Source of the DNA: Bradyrhizobium sp. CSA207
Lineage (GTDB): Bacteria > Pseudomonadota > Alphaproteobacteria > Rhizobiales > Xanthobacteraceae
Direction of reading: 5' to 3'
NCBI RefSeq assembly: GCF_029051685.1
Contig: NZ_JAACFT010000024.1
Span: 62,001 to 126,000 of the forward strand
DNA length: 64,000 bases
Of the stretch, positions 43,285 to 52,650 are shown piece after piece. Numbering within the stretch: position 1 is the first letter of the stretch; each line of letters begins with the position of its first letter. The position numbers were made by a program, and so were the translations under genes. The notes under the pieces were generated by a model. It was not told the DNA's origin and searched no databases. It worked only from the letters and a program-made list of their open reading frames with translations.

Positions 43285-44826
43285 ATGATGACTTCGCCAC
43301 TGATTTTTCTCGATGGAACGGCGCGCGCGCGCGAAGAGGTGCTGATCCACGCCGCTCGTGCGGCCAGCGGGCTGCATGCTTCTGGGGTCTCCGAAGGGGA
43401 TACTATTGCGCTTCTGCTGCGCAACGACTTCGTCTTTGTCGAGGCGACTCAGGCGGCCTCCCTGATCGGCGCCTATTGCGTGCCGATCAATTGGCACGGT
43501 CGGGCGCAGGAAATCGCTTACATTCTCAAGGACGCGAAGCCCAAGGTCCTGGTGGCTCATGCCGATCTGCTCGCGGCCGTCCGCGACGAGCTCAAGGAGA
43601 CCTTGGACGGCATTCTCGTGCTGAGCGTACCGACGCCGCCCGAGCTCGTTCGGCAGTTCGGCGTTCCACCAGGTGCCGAGAAGCCGAGTGTATCGGACCG
43701 CAGTGGGCCGGTTTGGCTGGCGGAATTCCAGCCCTGGAGCAGCGCTCCGCCGCGCAGCCGCGCTACGCTGATCTACACGTCGGGCACGACGGGACACCCG
43801 AAAGGCGTGAAGCGCGAACCTGCGACGGCCGAGCAGGCCAAGGCCTATGGGGAGCTGATGCGGGCGGTCTACGGCATAGCACCCGGCGTGCGCGTGTTGA
43901 TCGGCGGTCCGCTCTACCACGCATCTCCGAACGCCTGTTTGCGTCAGGCCATCGTGCAGGCCGATATCATCGCGTTCCAATCCAAGTTCGAGCCGGAAGA
44001 AACGCTGGCGCTCATCGAGCGGGAAAGGATCACGCATGCGGTCATGGTTCCCACCATGTTTGTCCGCCTGATGCGTCTGCCGGAGGAGACCCGCCGCCGA
44101 TACGATGTGAGCTCGCTGCGCTGGGTGATCCACACGGGCGCGCCCTGTGCGCCGGAGATCAAGCAGGCGCTGATGGATTGGTGGGGGCCGGTCATTTACG
44201 AGACCTACGGCGGGACGGAGGTTGGAGCCGTCATGCTGAGCACGCCGGAAGATTGGCTGGCTCACCCTGGCAGCGTCGGGCGGCTCACGCCGGGCGCCCG
44301 GATTGCGCTCTACGGCGACGATGGCAAGCCGGTTGCGCCGGGCGAGGTGGGCGAGATCTACGTTCGTCAGGACTCGCTGGCGGACTTCGTCTACCTCAAC
44401 GACGCCGCGAAGCGAAAATCAGTCGAGCGGGACGGGCTGATCAGCGTCGGCGACGTCGGCTATCTCAAGAACGACCGGCTGTATCTGTGCGATCGGCGGT
44501 CGGACATGGTGATCTCGGCCGGGGTCAACATCTATCCTGCCGAGATTGAATCGGCTTTGATTCAATGTCCCGGCGTCCGCGACTGTGCCGTGTTCGGCAT
44601 TCCCGACGATGAGTTCGGCGAGTCCCTGGCTGCCGCAATCGAGCTCGAACCGGGTTGTGAACTCACGACGGAGCAGGTGCGCGCCTATCTCGCCGAACGT
44701 ATCGCCAAATACAAGGTGCCGCGGCGGATCGATTTCCATGCAGCGCTTCCGCGCGAGGAAAGTGGAAAGATATTCAAGCGCCGGCTCAAGGAACCCTTCT
44801 GGAAGGACACGGGCCGGCGCATCTGA
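43285..44826 (+). CDS. Acyl-CoA synthetase (AMP-forming)
   Basis: A 513-residue ANL-family ligase that activates a carboxylate with ATP and CoA. The P-loop-like motif TLIYTSGTTGHPKGVKREP is near residue 160; GPVIYETYGGTEVGAVM is the A4/A5 region. The C-terminal domain has DRRSDMVISAGVNIYPAEIE and ends with the catalytic Lys in EESGKIFKRRLKEPFW. Adjacent ATGs at 43285 and 43288 follow AGAGGA. In context it charges the imported acid for beta-oxidation-like degradation. Confidence 0.9.
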   Translation: MMTSPLIFLDGTARAREEVLIHAARAASGLHASGVSEGDTIALLLRNDFVFVEATQAASLIGAYCVPINWHGRAQEIAYILKDAKPKVLVAHADLLAAVRDELKETLDGILVLSVPTPPELVRQFGVPPGAEKPSVSDRSGPVWLAEFQPWSSAPPRSRATLIYTSGTTGHPKGVKREPATAEQAKAYGELMRAVYGIAPGVRVLIGGPLYHASPNACLRQAIVQADIIAFQSKFEPEETLALIERERITHAVMVPTMFVRLMRLPEETRRRYDVSSLRWVIHTGAPCAPEIKQALMDWWGPVIYETYGGTEVGAVMLSTPEDWLAHPGSVGRLTPGARIALYGDDGKPVAPGEVGEIYVRQDSLADFVYLNDAAKRKSVERDGLISVGDVGYLKNDRLYLCDRRSDMVISAGVNIYPAEIESALIQCPGVRDCAVFGIPDDEFGESLAAAIELEPGCELTTEQVRAYLAERIAKYKVPRRIDFHAALPREESGKIFKRRLKEPFWKDTGRRI

Positions 44827-44926
44827 CGGCTATCTTTCCGCAGCACGCTGCGGCCGCATCGCTTCTCGGATATTGGTGTTCCTGCTTGGCTGTGACCGGA
44901 AGCCATTGCGCATCGGCGAGAGCGGG

Positions 44927-46183
44927 TCAGCTTGACGATCCGAACGCGCCCGCCGTTCTCAGTTCAGCAATGCGCTCGGGCCCATAACCGAGAACGTGCT
45001 CCAGCACCTCGGTCGTGTGCTGCCCGAGAGTCGGGGCGGCGACCGGGTCGAGAACAGGCGTTTCACTGAAGCGCAATGGGGATCCGATGTTTGGTATCTC
45101 GCCTGCTGTCGGATGCGGAATGGACGACGCGAGCGCACGCTCGGCCATTTCAAAGGAGCTGAAAGCATCTTCGATCGTTCTGACGACGCCGGCCGGGACG
45201 CCTGCGGCCTGCATCTTGGCGGCCCATCGTTCGCTGGAGTCGCCCGCAAGAATCCGTTCGATGATGGCGGTCAACTCGTCGCGACGCGCCATCCGGTCGC
45301 GGTTGTTCACGAAACGAGGATCCTCGGCCAGCTCAGGCCGTTCCAGCACGTTGATGACAAGGCGACGGAAAGTTCGATCATTTGCGCAGGTTATGTAGAG
45401 CGGGCCGTCTGCCGTCTGGAAGGTGCCGGTCGGAGTGCTATCGGCGCTGCGGTTACCGGCGCGGGTCGGATTGCGACCCGTCGCGAGATAATTCATCGCG
45501 TGAAAGCCGAGCATCAACGCGGCGGTATCGAACAACGCTGTCTCGACACGCTGCCCGAGTCCAGTGCTCTGGCGTGCGGTCAACGCGCCGAGCACGCCGA
45601 TGGCCGCCGTCATGCCGGTGGAGATGTCCATGATCGCGGGGCCGGTGCGGACACCTGGCTGGTCCGGGAAACCGTTCATCGACATGAAACCGGTCTCCGC
45701 CTGGATCACCGGATCGAAGCCCAGACGATCGGCCATTGCGCCGTCGCGGCCATAGGCCGAGACGCTGCAGTAGATCAGGCGAGGGTTGAGCTTATGCATC
45801 GCATCGTAGCCGAGGCCGAACCGCTCCATCACCCCGCGCGAGAAATTCTCCACCAGGATGTCGGCTGACGCGACGAGTTCAGTTGCGATTGTTTGCGCAG
45901 CTTCGTTCGTAAGATCGAGCGCAATGCCCTTCTTGTTACGATTGACCCAGAGGAACGGCACGCCTTCACCGCCGAGGTGGGGTTGGAAACGGCGAAAATC
46001 GTCCCCGTTCGCCGCGTTCTCGATCTTGATCACGTCGGCGCCCATATCCGCAAGGAAGAGCGTGCACATGGGTCCCGCAATGAAGTGCGAAAAGTCGATG
46101 ACACGCAACCCCTGAAGCGGGGAGGGCGCGCCAGGCGCTCTCGGGCGCGGCGGCGGAAGCTGGGGACGGCCTGTCGCGGTCAA
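44927..46183 (-). CDS. CaiB/BaiF family CoA transferase
   Basis: A 418-residue class III CoA transferase. N-terminal LQGLRVIDFSHFIAGPMCTL and LADMGADVIKIENAANGDDF are the CoA-binding region; the catalytic Asp is probably that in RLGFDPVIQAETGFMSMNG. It moves CoA between acyl donors and acceptors. It lies downstream of the double acyl-CoA dehydrogenase gene on the same strand, 22 bases apart, so they form one transcription unit under the operator at 48449. Confidence 0.9.
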   Translation of the reverse strand: MTATGRPQLPPPRPRAPGAPSPLQGLRVIDFSHFIAGPMCTLFLADMGADVIKIENAANGDDFRRFQPHLGGEGVPFLWVNRNKKGIALDLTNEAAQTIATELVASADILVENFSRGVMERFGLGYDAMHKLNPRLIYCSVSAYGRDGAMADRLGFDPVIQAETGFMSMNGFPDQPGVRTGPAIMDISTGMTAAIGVLGALTARQSTGLGQRVETALFDTAALMLGFHAMNYLATGRNPTRAGNRSADSTPTGTFQTADGPLYITCANDRTFRRLVINVLERPELAEDPRFVNNRDRMARRDELTAIIERILAGDSSERWAAKMQAAGVPAGVVRTIEDAFSSFEMAERALASSIPHPTAGEIPNIGSPLRFSETPVLDPVAAPTLGQHTTEVLEHVLGYGPERIAELRTAGAFGSSS

Positions 46184-46205
46184 ATGTCACCTCCGGGGCA
46201 AACAG

Positions 46206-48437
46206 CTATCGCGGCAGTCCGAGCCCGCGTTGGGCAATCAGGCTGCGCTGGATTTCATTGGTGCCAATGCTGATAACCCACATCAGGGAATGTCGGAGCA
46301 TCTGTTCAATGCGCCCGCGCAAGACTGCGCCCGGGCTGTGTTCGCTGAGCAGCGCCTCCGGCCCCAGCAGGTCCAGCGCAGTCTCGCCGAAACGCTCCAT
46401 CAGCTCGCCGGAATAGACCTTACTGACGGCAGCCTCGTCCGGCGGCGTCTCGCCCTTGTCGACCTGCTCGGCGCAATAGACCATCATGCGCCGGCCGGCT
46501 TCGATTTCTGCCGCGAGCGTGCCGATCCTGGCGCGCACGAGCGGATCCTGCCGCATTGGGCTGCCGCGGCGCTCGGCGGTCCGGATATGCTCGCACAGCA
46601 GTTCGAACATGTGGGCGACCTTCAAGACGATGCCGCCGCCGATGAAGCCGCGTTCGGTCGCCAGTGCCCCAGTCAGGACCTTCCAGCCTTCGCCCTCGGC
46701 ACCGATCCGATTTTCGGCAGGTACCCGCACGTCGTCATAGAAGATGTTGGCGAAGGTGCCGCCATACATCGTCTCTGACGGGCGGATCGTGATCCCGGGC
46801 GTCATCATCGGAACGATGAACATGGTGATGCCTGCATGAGGCGGTGTCGCGTTCGGATCGGTACGGGTCGCGAGCAGCATGTACTCGCCCCAATAGGTCG
46901 TGGTCCAGATCTTCTGTCCATTGATCACATAGTGGTCGCCGTCGCGGACCGCGCGGGTCTTCAGCGACGCTAGGTCGGAGCCGGCCTGGGGTTCGCTGTA
47001 GCCCATGCCGTAGATGGCTTCCCCCCGCAGGATTTCCGGCAGGTAGCGCTGCTGCTGCTCCGGCGTGCCGTAGACCTGGAGCATGGCCGCCTGCACGGGC
47101 GCGCCGGCACGCGGGGCTTCGGCGTGCTCCATCTCCTCCATGAAGGCAAGCTGCTCGAAGGCGCCACGCTCCTGTCCGCCGAACCGCTTCGGCCAGTTGA
47201 GTCCGATCCAGCCGGTCTGGCCGAGCGCCCTGGCGAATTCACGGTCATATTCCCGTTCGCGAAAGGAGAGTTGCTCGTGGCGCGCGCGGCGCTCGCCTGA
47301 CCAATACCCGTCGAGCCAAGTGCGAACCTCGTCGCGGAAGGCATTTCCGGACGCCCCCAAATCGTATTCGGGAAACGCACCGCTGTCGTGATCGAGAAAA
47401 TGGCTCGCGAGTTGCTCGACCGGCGGGCGTTGGCCGCCATGGCGAAGCATGCTGAAATGGACCTGCCTGAAGTGCCGCGGGGCCTCATGCTCCTCGCTGT
47501 AGCCGATCGCGCCGAAGGCGTGCTGGGTCTCGAGCGATACCTGGCGAAGAGAACCAGCCGCGGTAGCCTGGGCTGAGGCTGCGAACCAGTGCCATTGCCC
47601 GGCTTCCAGGTCATATTGAGCGGCGGCATTTGCAATCGTGAGCTGAACCGCGCGCAAGGCGATGTGGCAGTTCGCGAGCTTGTGCTGGATGGCCTGGAAG
47701 CGCCCGATGGGTTGCCCGAACTGCCGACGTTCGCCCGCATAGGCAACGGCCTGCTCGAATGCGCGCCGGGCTGCACCGAGCGCCCGCGCGGTCTCACCCA
47801 GCGCCGCGACTGTGAGCAGGTCCCGGACCTCGGCATCCGTGAACGGCACCAGGACGATCGGAACTGCATCGATCCGAACCCGCCACCAACCAGCCTTTCC
47901 CATCATCGGGGCCGGCTCAGCGGCAACCCCGTCGCTGGTCTCGACGATGGCCAGCGCCGGGCCGGGTACGAATACGGCCAGATGCGTAACGATGTCCGCG
48001 GATTCGACGAAGCCCAACTCCGCAATCAGGCGGTCCGATTCCATTTTCGCCCAGCCTGCGGCTCCGTCATGGTCGAAGCCTCCGAAAGACAGGGCGACCA
48101 CCGCGTCACCGCTATGGAGGTCATCTACAAGCGACCTTAAGACACCGGCATCGCCACGGGCTCGAAGCTGCATGAGGTTGATCAAGGCTGCATCCGCGAG
48201 CGGTGCACGGCAGGCGGCGCGGCCGGCCTCTTCATGGACCAGCACGATCTCGCGCAAGCCCCCTTCGGCAGGAGACGCAGCAATCTGGGTCAAGCCCTGA
48301 GCGGCCAGTTGCTTCCAGAGCCGTGGGGTCACCTGAGCGGCCTTTTCCGACTGGTCCTCAAAGAATCCCCGGACAGCTTCTTGCAGGATCTGGCGATCCT
48401 CGTCCGACGGCAACTCTCGCAGCATTCTGGTGGCCAT
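46206..48437 (-). CDS. Fused double acyl-CoA dehydrogenase (FadE34-like)
   Basis: A 743-residue protein made of two acyl-CoA dehydrogenase units. Residues about 1-350 resemble the short small-subunit type (ARRAFEQAVAYAGERRQFGQ near 235). Residues about 355-743 are the large-subunit type with FAD loop GYSEPQAGSDLASLKTRA and C-terminal SIGTNEIQRSLIAQRGLGLP. Such fusions (as in sterol side-chain FadE34) act on branched or ring-bearing acyl-CoAs. ATG 48437 and ATG 48425 are both possible starts. Confidence 0.88.
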   Translation of the reverse strand: MATRMLRELPSDEDRQILQEAVRGFFEDQSEKAAQVTPRLWKQLAAQGLTQIAASPAEGGLREIVLVHEEAGRAACRAPLADAALINLMQLRARGDAGVLRSLVDDLHSGDAVVALSFGGFDHDGAAGWAKMESDRLIAELGFVESADIVTHLAVFVPGPALAIVETSDGVAAEPAPMMGKAGWWRVRIDAVPIVLVPFTDAEVRDLLTVAALGETARALGAARRAFEQAVAYAGERRQFGQPIGRFQAIQHKLANCHIALRAVQLTIANAAAQYDLEAGQWHWFAASAQATAAGSLRQVSLETQHAFGAIGYSEEHEAPRHFRQVHFSMLRHGGQRPPVEQLASHFLDHDSGAFPEYDLGASGNAFRDEVRTWLDGYWSGERRARHEQLSFREREYDREFARALGQTGWIGLNWPKRFGGQERGAFEQLAFMEEMEHAEAPRAGAPVQAAMLQVYGTPEQQQRYLPEILRGEAIYGMGYSEPQAGSDLASLKTRAVRDGDHYVINGQKIWTTTYWGEYMLLATRTDPNATPPHAGITMFIVPMMTPGITIRPSETMYGGTFANIFYDDVRVPAENRIGAEGEGWKVLTGALATERGFIGGGIVLKVAHMFELLCEHIRTAERRGSPMRQDPLVRARIGTLAAEIEAGRRMMVYCAEQVDKGETPPDEAAVSKVYSGELMERFGETALDLLGPEALLSEHSPGAVLRGRIEQMLRHSLMWVISIGTNEIQRSLIAQRGLGLPR

Positions 48438-48447
48438 TCCCTTCAGT

Positions 48448-48487
48448 TTGGTCCTACCATTCTACTTTTGTAAGAAGTCCGGGTCAA
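48448..48487. promoter_or_regulatory. Divergent promoters sharing one TGGT-N3-ACCA operator
   Basis: Minus strand: -35 TTGACC (48487-48482), 17-base spacer, -10 TAGAAT (48464-48459), toward the dehydrogenase. Plus strand: -35 TTGGTC (48448-48453), 17-base spacer, -10 TAAGAA (48471-48476), toward the GntR gene. The palindrome TGGTCCTACCA (48449-48459) overlaps the plus -35 and the minus -10, so one bound dimer could block both and autoregulate gntR. Confidence 0.75.
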
Positions 48488-48559
48488 CGCCAACGCGCTA
48501 TGGCGAGAATCGTCAGCTTCGCCTATATGTCGTTGCAGCTTCGAACCATCCGGGTGGAT

Positions 48560-49381
48560 ATGAGCCCTTCACAATTGCCGGCCAAATCCAAGACAGAGGC
48601 TGCGCCGATAGCGCAGTTCCAACGAATTAGATCGTCCCGCGCGTTCGACGAGATTGCCGCTCAGATCCGAACGGAGCTTTCCTCCGGCAGGCTTGCGGTC
48701 GGCAACCGTCTGCCATCCGAGCGGGCGCTGTCGGAGCAATTTGGCGTCTCTCGCAATACCCTTCGTGAGGCCTTGCGCTCGCTCGAGCATGCCGGTCTGA
48801 TCCGCCTGCAGAAGGGCGCCCGCGGGGGCGCTTTCATCAGCCAGCACAGCGATGAGGCTATCGCGACCGGGCTGATGGACATGTACCACGTCGGTACCAT
48901 CCAGCCCGCACAATTGACCGAGGCCCGCATCTGGCTCGAATCGGTCGTGGTCCGGGAAGCTTGCCGGCGCGCAACGGCAGCAGACATCGACATGCTGAAC
49001 CGCAATATCGACGAAGCGCAGGAAGCCCGGCGCCGGGGCGACTTCGCGGGCCGCGCAGAGAGGCACATCGAATTCCACAGAATGCTCGCGCGGCTCACCG
49101 ACAATCCGATCATGGTCATCGTCATGAACGGGGTGCTCGATGTGCTCACTCATTTCGTGCAGCGGATCGGCGAGTATGACAACAGCTTCGTGTTGCCATC
49201 GCGCCGCCGCTTCATGGAACACTTCGCTGCTGGCGAGGCCGACGCTGCCGTGGCCGAGATGGAAGCCTGCCTGAAGCGGCTGCAACGAAGCTATATGTCG
49301 CGAATTCAGGCCGCGGAAGGTGTGTCGGCTACCAAAGCCGCCCCACGCGGCCGCCGCTCTCCCCCGGCTGCCCAGCGTTAA
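48560..49381 (+). CDS. GntR-family regulator, FadR/FCD subfamily
   Basis: A 273-residue regulator. The N-terminal winged helix shows IRTELSSGRLAVGNRLPSER, LSEQFGVSRNTLREALRSLE and GLIRLQKGARGGAFI. The C-terminal FCD effector domain has EARIWLESVVVREACRRATA and ERHIEFHRMLARLTDN with metal/ligand-binding His and Asp. FadR-type dimers recognise TGGT-N3-ACCA, and four such sites lie in this cluster, including one in its own promoter region. It is therefore the likely repressor, with an acyl-CoA or carboxylate as inducer. Start at ATG 48560 is chosen by domain position. Confidence 0.9.
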   Translation: MSPSQLPAKSKTEAAPIAQFQRIRSSRAFDEIAAQIRTELSSGRLAVGNRLPSERALSEQFGVSRNTLREALRSLEHAGLIRLQKGARGGAFISQHSDEAIATGLMDMYHVGTIQPAQLTEARIWLESVVVREACRRATAADIDMLNRNIDEAQEARRRGDFAGRAERHIEFHRMLARLTDNPIMVIVMNGVLDVLTHFVQRIGEYDNSFVLPSRRRFMEHFAAGEADAAVAEMEACLKRLQRSYMSRIQAAEGVSATKAAPRGRRSPPAAQR

Positions 49382-49540
49382 ATCCACTCACTGCGCCAAC
49401 TCGGCCCATTGTCTTTCGAGCAGCCTGCACGCGTCCACTCCGGATGGAACGCGGACACCCGCGGCTGGCCGACCACCACTCACGTCCGAATTGCCCCGAC
49501 ACGAATCCGCTCGGTCTCGTCTCCGCCGGCCGTGGGTCCG

Positions 49541-49585
49541 TTGACATGGCATCCGACCCTCGCTAATGTGGCAATGGTTCAACCA
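49541..49585 (+). promoter_or_regulatory. Sigma-70 promoter with TGGT-N3-ACCA operator
   Basis: Near-ideal hexamers: TTGACA (49541-49546), 17-base spacer, TAATGT (49564-49569), followed after five bases by TGGTTCAACCA (49575-49585). The operator covers the start-site region and ends 16 bases before the ATG at 49602. It drives the long plus-strand operon of CoA-transferase, P450 and dehydrogenase genes. Confidence 0.8.
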
Positions 49586-49601
49586 ATAGGTTCGCGGACA
49601 A

Positions 49602-50390
49602 ATGGCTGCAAATCCTTCCCTCGGAGAGACGCTGGCGGTGTTGCTGGCGCGCGATATCGCCGATGGCGAGAAGGTCATCATCGGAACCAATTCCGACATC
49701 CAGCTTGCGGCCTGCAATCTCGCACGCCGCCAGCAGGCGCCGCGTTTGTGGTGGATCTCCGGTCCCGGCGGAATGGTCAATCCGACGCGCGATCATCTGC
49801 TGTCGACGGCCGACTACGAGAACGTCGAGTCCGCGGAGTCCTGGATGGATCTGCCGGTCATGATCGACTTCATCGATTGGAAGGTCCACTTCTTCGATTT
49901 TGCCATCCTGTCGGCACTGCAGGTCGACCGTTTCGGCAACATCAACACGGTGGTGGTCGGTGATCAGCGTAAGCCGCGCGTGCGTGGGCCGGGAACCGTC
50001 GGCATCAGCGCGCTTTGCGGCCTCGCCAAGCGGTTCTACGTGTGCCTGACCCGTCACGACCGCAGCGCGTTCGTGCCGCGGGTCGATTTCCTGTGCGGAC
50101 CCGGTCACATGGAAGGCGGTGACTCCCGCGAGCGCATGGGATTGCCCCCTGGCGGTCCCAAATTGGTGCTGTCACCGCTGGGGATTTTCGATTTCGTGCC
50201 CGACAGCAAGGCCATGCGCGTGAAGTCGATCAGCCCAGGCGTGACGCTCGAGCAGATCCGCGACTCCACGGCCTTCGACATCGTCGTTGAGGGCGCGCCC
50301 CCGGTGACGACCATGCCCACCGATCAGGAGCTCGAGCTGCTGCGCAAACATGTCGATCGGCGTGGCGATCTGCGGCGCAAGTTTCCCTGA
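49602..50390 (+). CDS. CoA-transferase family protein, IpdB-like subunit
   Basis: A 262-residue family I CoA-transferase beta-type subunit: EKVIIGTNSDIQLAACNLAR, LSALQVDRFGNINTVVVGDQ and RAFVPRVDFLCGPGHMEGGD-like segments (read here as SAFVPRVDFLCGPGHMEGGD). IpdAB of steroid degraders hydrolyses a ring of a CoA thioester rather than moving CoA; length and sequence style fit that group. It is followed at 49 bases by the alpha-like subunit. Beta before alpha is the reverse of the usual order. Confidence 0.82.
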   Translation: MAANPSLGETLAVLLARDIADGEKVIIGTNSDIQLAACNLARRQQAPRLWWISGPGGMVNPTRDHLLSTADYENVESAESWMDLPVMIDFIDWKVHFFDFAILSALQVDRFGNINTVVVGDQRKPRVRGPGTVGISALCGLAKRFYVCLTRHDRSAFVPRVDFLCGPGHMEGGDSRERMGLPPGGPKLVLSPLGIFDFVPDSKAMRVKSISPGVTLEQIRDSTAFDIVVEGAPPVTTMPTDQELELLRKHVDRRGDLRRKFP

Positions 50391-50438
50391 TCACGTGGCG
50401 GATCTCCTCCAATCAGACCGACAGGCAAGCTGAAGTCT

Positions 50439-51323
50439 ATGACAAAGAGCAAGATCGTTTCCGTCGATGAGGCCGTAGCTGAGATCCCGGACGGAGCCAA
50501 AGTCGCCCTTGGCGGTTGGATATTCAATTCGCAGCCGATGGCGCTCGTGCGCGGGTTGATCCGTAAAGGTGCTCGCGACCTGCACCTGATCCCTGCGCCG
50601 GGCTCGATCGCGCCGGACATGCTGATCGGTGCGGGTTGTGCCGCCTCCACCGTCTGCGTCTTCATCAGCTTCGAGCAGTTCGGTCTGGCGCCGCATTTCC
50701 GTCGTCAGTCGGAGAACGGCACGCTCAAGGTCTACGATCTGGACGGTCCTGCTATTGCGGGCGGATTGCGGGCCGGAATTTGCGACCTACCTTACATGCC
50801 GGTGCCCGACCTCGGCACCGATCTGCCGAAGTTCGCGCCGGAGCATTATTGGCCGCTGCCATCCAAGCCCGGCGAGCGCAAGATGCTCGCTGTCGCGGCC
50901 GTCAAGCCGGATGTCTGCCTGCTGCACGCCCAGCAGGCCGACGAGCATGGCAACGTCCAGCATTTGGGGCCGCCCTTCTTCGACGCGATGATCGCCCAGG
51001 CGTCCCGGCGGGTGATCGTCTCGGTCGATCGCATCGTGTCGACCGACACGATCAGACGCAGCAATCATCTGACCAAGCTGCCGAGCGCGATGGTCGATGC
51101 GATCGTCGAGGCGCCGTTCGGCGCGCATCCGACCACTTCACCCTCGCTCTACCGTTCCGACGAAGCTCATCTGAAGGAGTATGTTAAGAGCAGCGCCAGT
51201 GCCGAGACGTTCAGCGGCTATCTGGACCGGTATGTTCGAAGCGCCTCGTCCAGCGCTTATCTAGACGCGATTGGCGGCAGCCGGCTGGCGGCGCTCGCGG
51301 TCTCCGAAACCAATCTGAAATGA
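50439..51323 (+). CDS. CoA-transferase family protein, IpdA-like subunit
   Basis: A 294-residue alpha-type subunit partner of the gene upstream. It shows IVSVDEAVAEIPDGAKVALG, the PAPGSIAPDMLIGAG loop, LLHAQQADEHGNVQHLGPPF and RRVIVSVDRIVSTDTIR. These match IpdA-like family I CoA-transferase subunits (about 290 residues). The two likely form a heterodimer that opens a ring or transfers CoA on a bulky acyl-CoA. Its stop overlaps the start of the next CaiB gene (ATGA). Confidence 0.82.
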   Translation: MTKSKIVSVDEAVAEIPDGAKVALGGWIFNSQPMALVRGLIRKGARDLHLIPAPGSIAPDMLIGAGCAASTVCVFISFEQFGLAPHFRRQSENGTLKVYDLDGPAIAGGLRAGICDLPYMPVPDLGTDLPKFAPEHYWPLPSKPGERKMLAVAAVKPDVCLLHAQQADEHGNVQHLGPPFFDAMIAQASRRVIVSVDRIVSTDTIRRSNHLTKLPSAMVDAIVEAPFGAHPTTSPSLYRSDEAHLKEYVKSSASAETFSGYLDRYVRSASSSAYLDAIGGSRLAALAVSETNLK

Positions 51324-52552
51324 GCATCGATATGCCAACCGGATTGGACCGGCCGGGAATCCTCGACGGAATTCGCGTCCTCGACTTCACCGCCATGATG
51401 TCCGGCCCGTATTGCACGCGGCTGATGGCGGACCTGGGCGCCGAGGTGATCAAGGTGGAGCCCCCGGAGGGCGATCACATCCGGTTGCGTCCGCCGCTGC
51501 GGGATGGGCGAAGCGCTTACTTCGCGCAGCTCAATGCCGGCAAGAGCAGCATCGCCCTGGATCTCAAGCAGCCTGCGGCTCGCAAGCTGATCTATGAATT
51601 GGTGCTCCAGTGCGATGTGCTGGTGGAGAATTACCGCCCCGGCGTGATGCAGCGGCTCGCGCTGGACTACGAAACCCTTGCGAAGCTCAATCCCAAGCTC
51701 GTGTACTGCTCGATCTCGGGCTTCGGCCAGGAGGGATCCTGGTCCGGACGGAGCGCCTATGCGCCGGTGTTGCACGCAACGTCGGGCTACGACATGACGA
51801 ACCTCGACTATCAGGAGGGCAATGCCGAGCGTCCGCTGAAGAACGGAATCTTTATCGCTGATGTTCTCGGTGGCTCGACGGCATTCGGAGCCATTCAAGC
51901 CGCGCTGTTTCGGACGCTCAAGACCGGGCAGGGCGACTATGTCGACGTATCCCTGCTCGACGCCATGGTCGGCATGCTGGTCTACGAGTGTCAGGAAGCG
52001 CAATTCCCGGCCGAGCGCCGCCGGCCGCTCTATCGACCCACACAGGCCAGCGACGGGTTCCTGCTCGTCGCTCCCGTGAGCCAGAACAACTTCGAGGCTT
52101 TGGCGCGCGGCGTCGGCCATCCGGAATGGATCAGCGATTCGCGCTTCGCAACCAGCAGCGCCCGCGAGCATCACTGGTCCGAATTGATGAACCTCCTCGA
52201 CGACTGGGCGGCATCGCGAACGGCCGCGGAATGCGAGGCGATCCTCACCAGAGCCGGTGTGCCATGTTCTCAATACCGGACCATCCGCGAGACCATGGCG
52301 CTGCCGCCCATCCAGGAGCGGGGCGTATTTGAGGAGATCAATGACGGGGCCGGGCCGTTACGTATCCCCAATCCCGCGTTCCGGTTCGCGCACAGCGCGG
52401 CCAATGTCCGGAACAAGGTGCCTGCGCTCGGCGAGGATGGGCCAAGGCTGTTGCAGAGCCTCTTGGGGCTGAGTCCGCAGGCGATTGCGGCGCTGCGCGA
52501 GAGCAAAGTTCTACGGGGCGCGGAAGAGAGGACCGTCGCGGTGGCCAAGTAG
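51320..52552 (+). CDS. CaiB/BaiF family CoA transferase
   Basis: A 410-residue class III CoA transferase, the second in the cluster. LDGIRVLDFTAMMSGPYCTR and LMADLGAEVIKVEPPEGDHI form the CoA-binding part. The catalytic Asp is not obvious by the usual YD pattern: the loop reads GRSAYAPVLHATSGYDMTN, so activity should be checked. Translationally coupled to the IpdA-like gene by a four-base overlap; the P450 gene follows after 98 bases. Confidence 0.88.
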   Translation: MSIDMPTGLDRPGILDGIRVLDFTAMMSGPYCTRLMADLGAEVIKVEPPEGDHIRLRPPLRDGRSAYFAQLNAGKSSIALDLKQPAARKLIYELVLQCDVLVENYRPGVMQRLALDYETLAKLNPKLVYCSISGFGQEGSWSGRSAYAPVLHATSGYDMTNLDYQEGNAERPLKNGIFIADVLGGSTAFGAIQAALFRTLKTGQGDYVDVSLLDAMVGMLVYECQEAQFPAERRRPLYRPTQASDGFLLVAPVSQNNFEALARGVGHPEWISDSRFATSSAREHHWSELMNLLDDWAASRTAAECEAILTRAGVPCSQYRTIRETMALPPIQERGVFEEINDGAGPLRIPNPAFRFAHSAANVRNKVPALGEDGPRLLQSLLGLSPQAIAALRESKVLRGAEERTVAVAK

Positions 52553-52650
52553 CCGCTATGGGTCATCAGGAATGTCGAAGTCGTCGATCGCCTGCCGCTG
52601 GGCTTCCTTCCTGAACCCTTTGAGCACGGCGACATGAAGGAGGGGACCAA

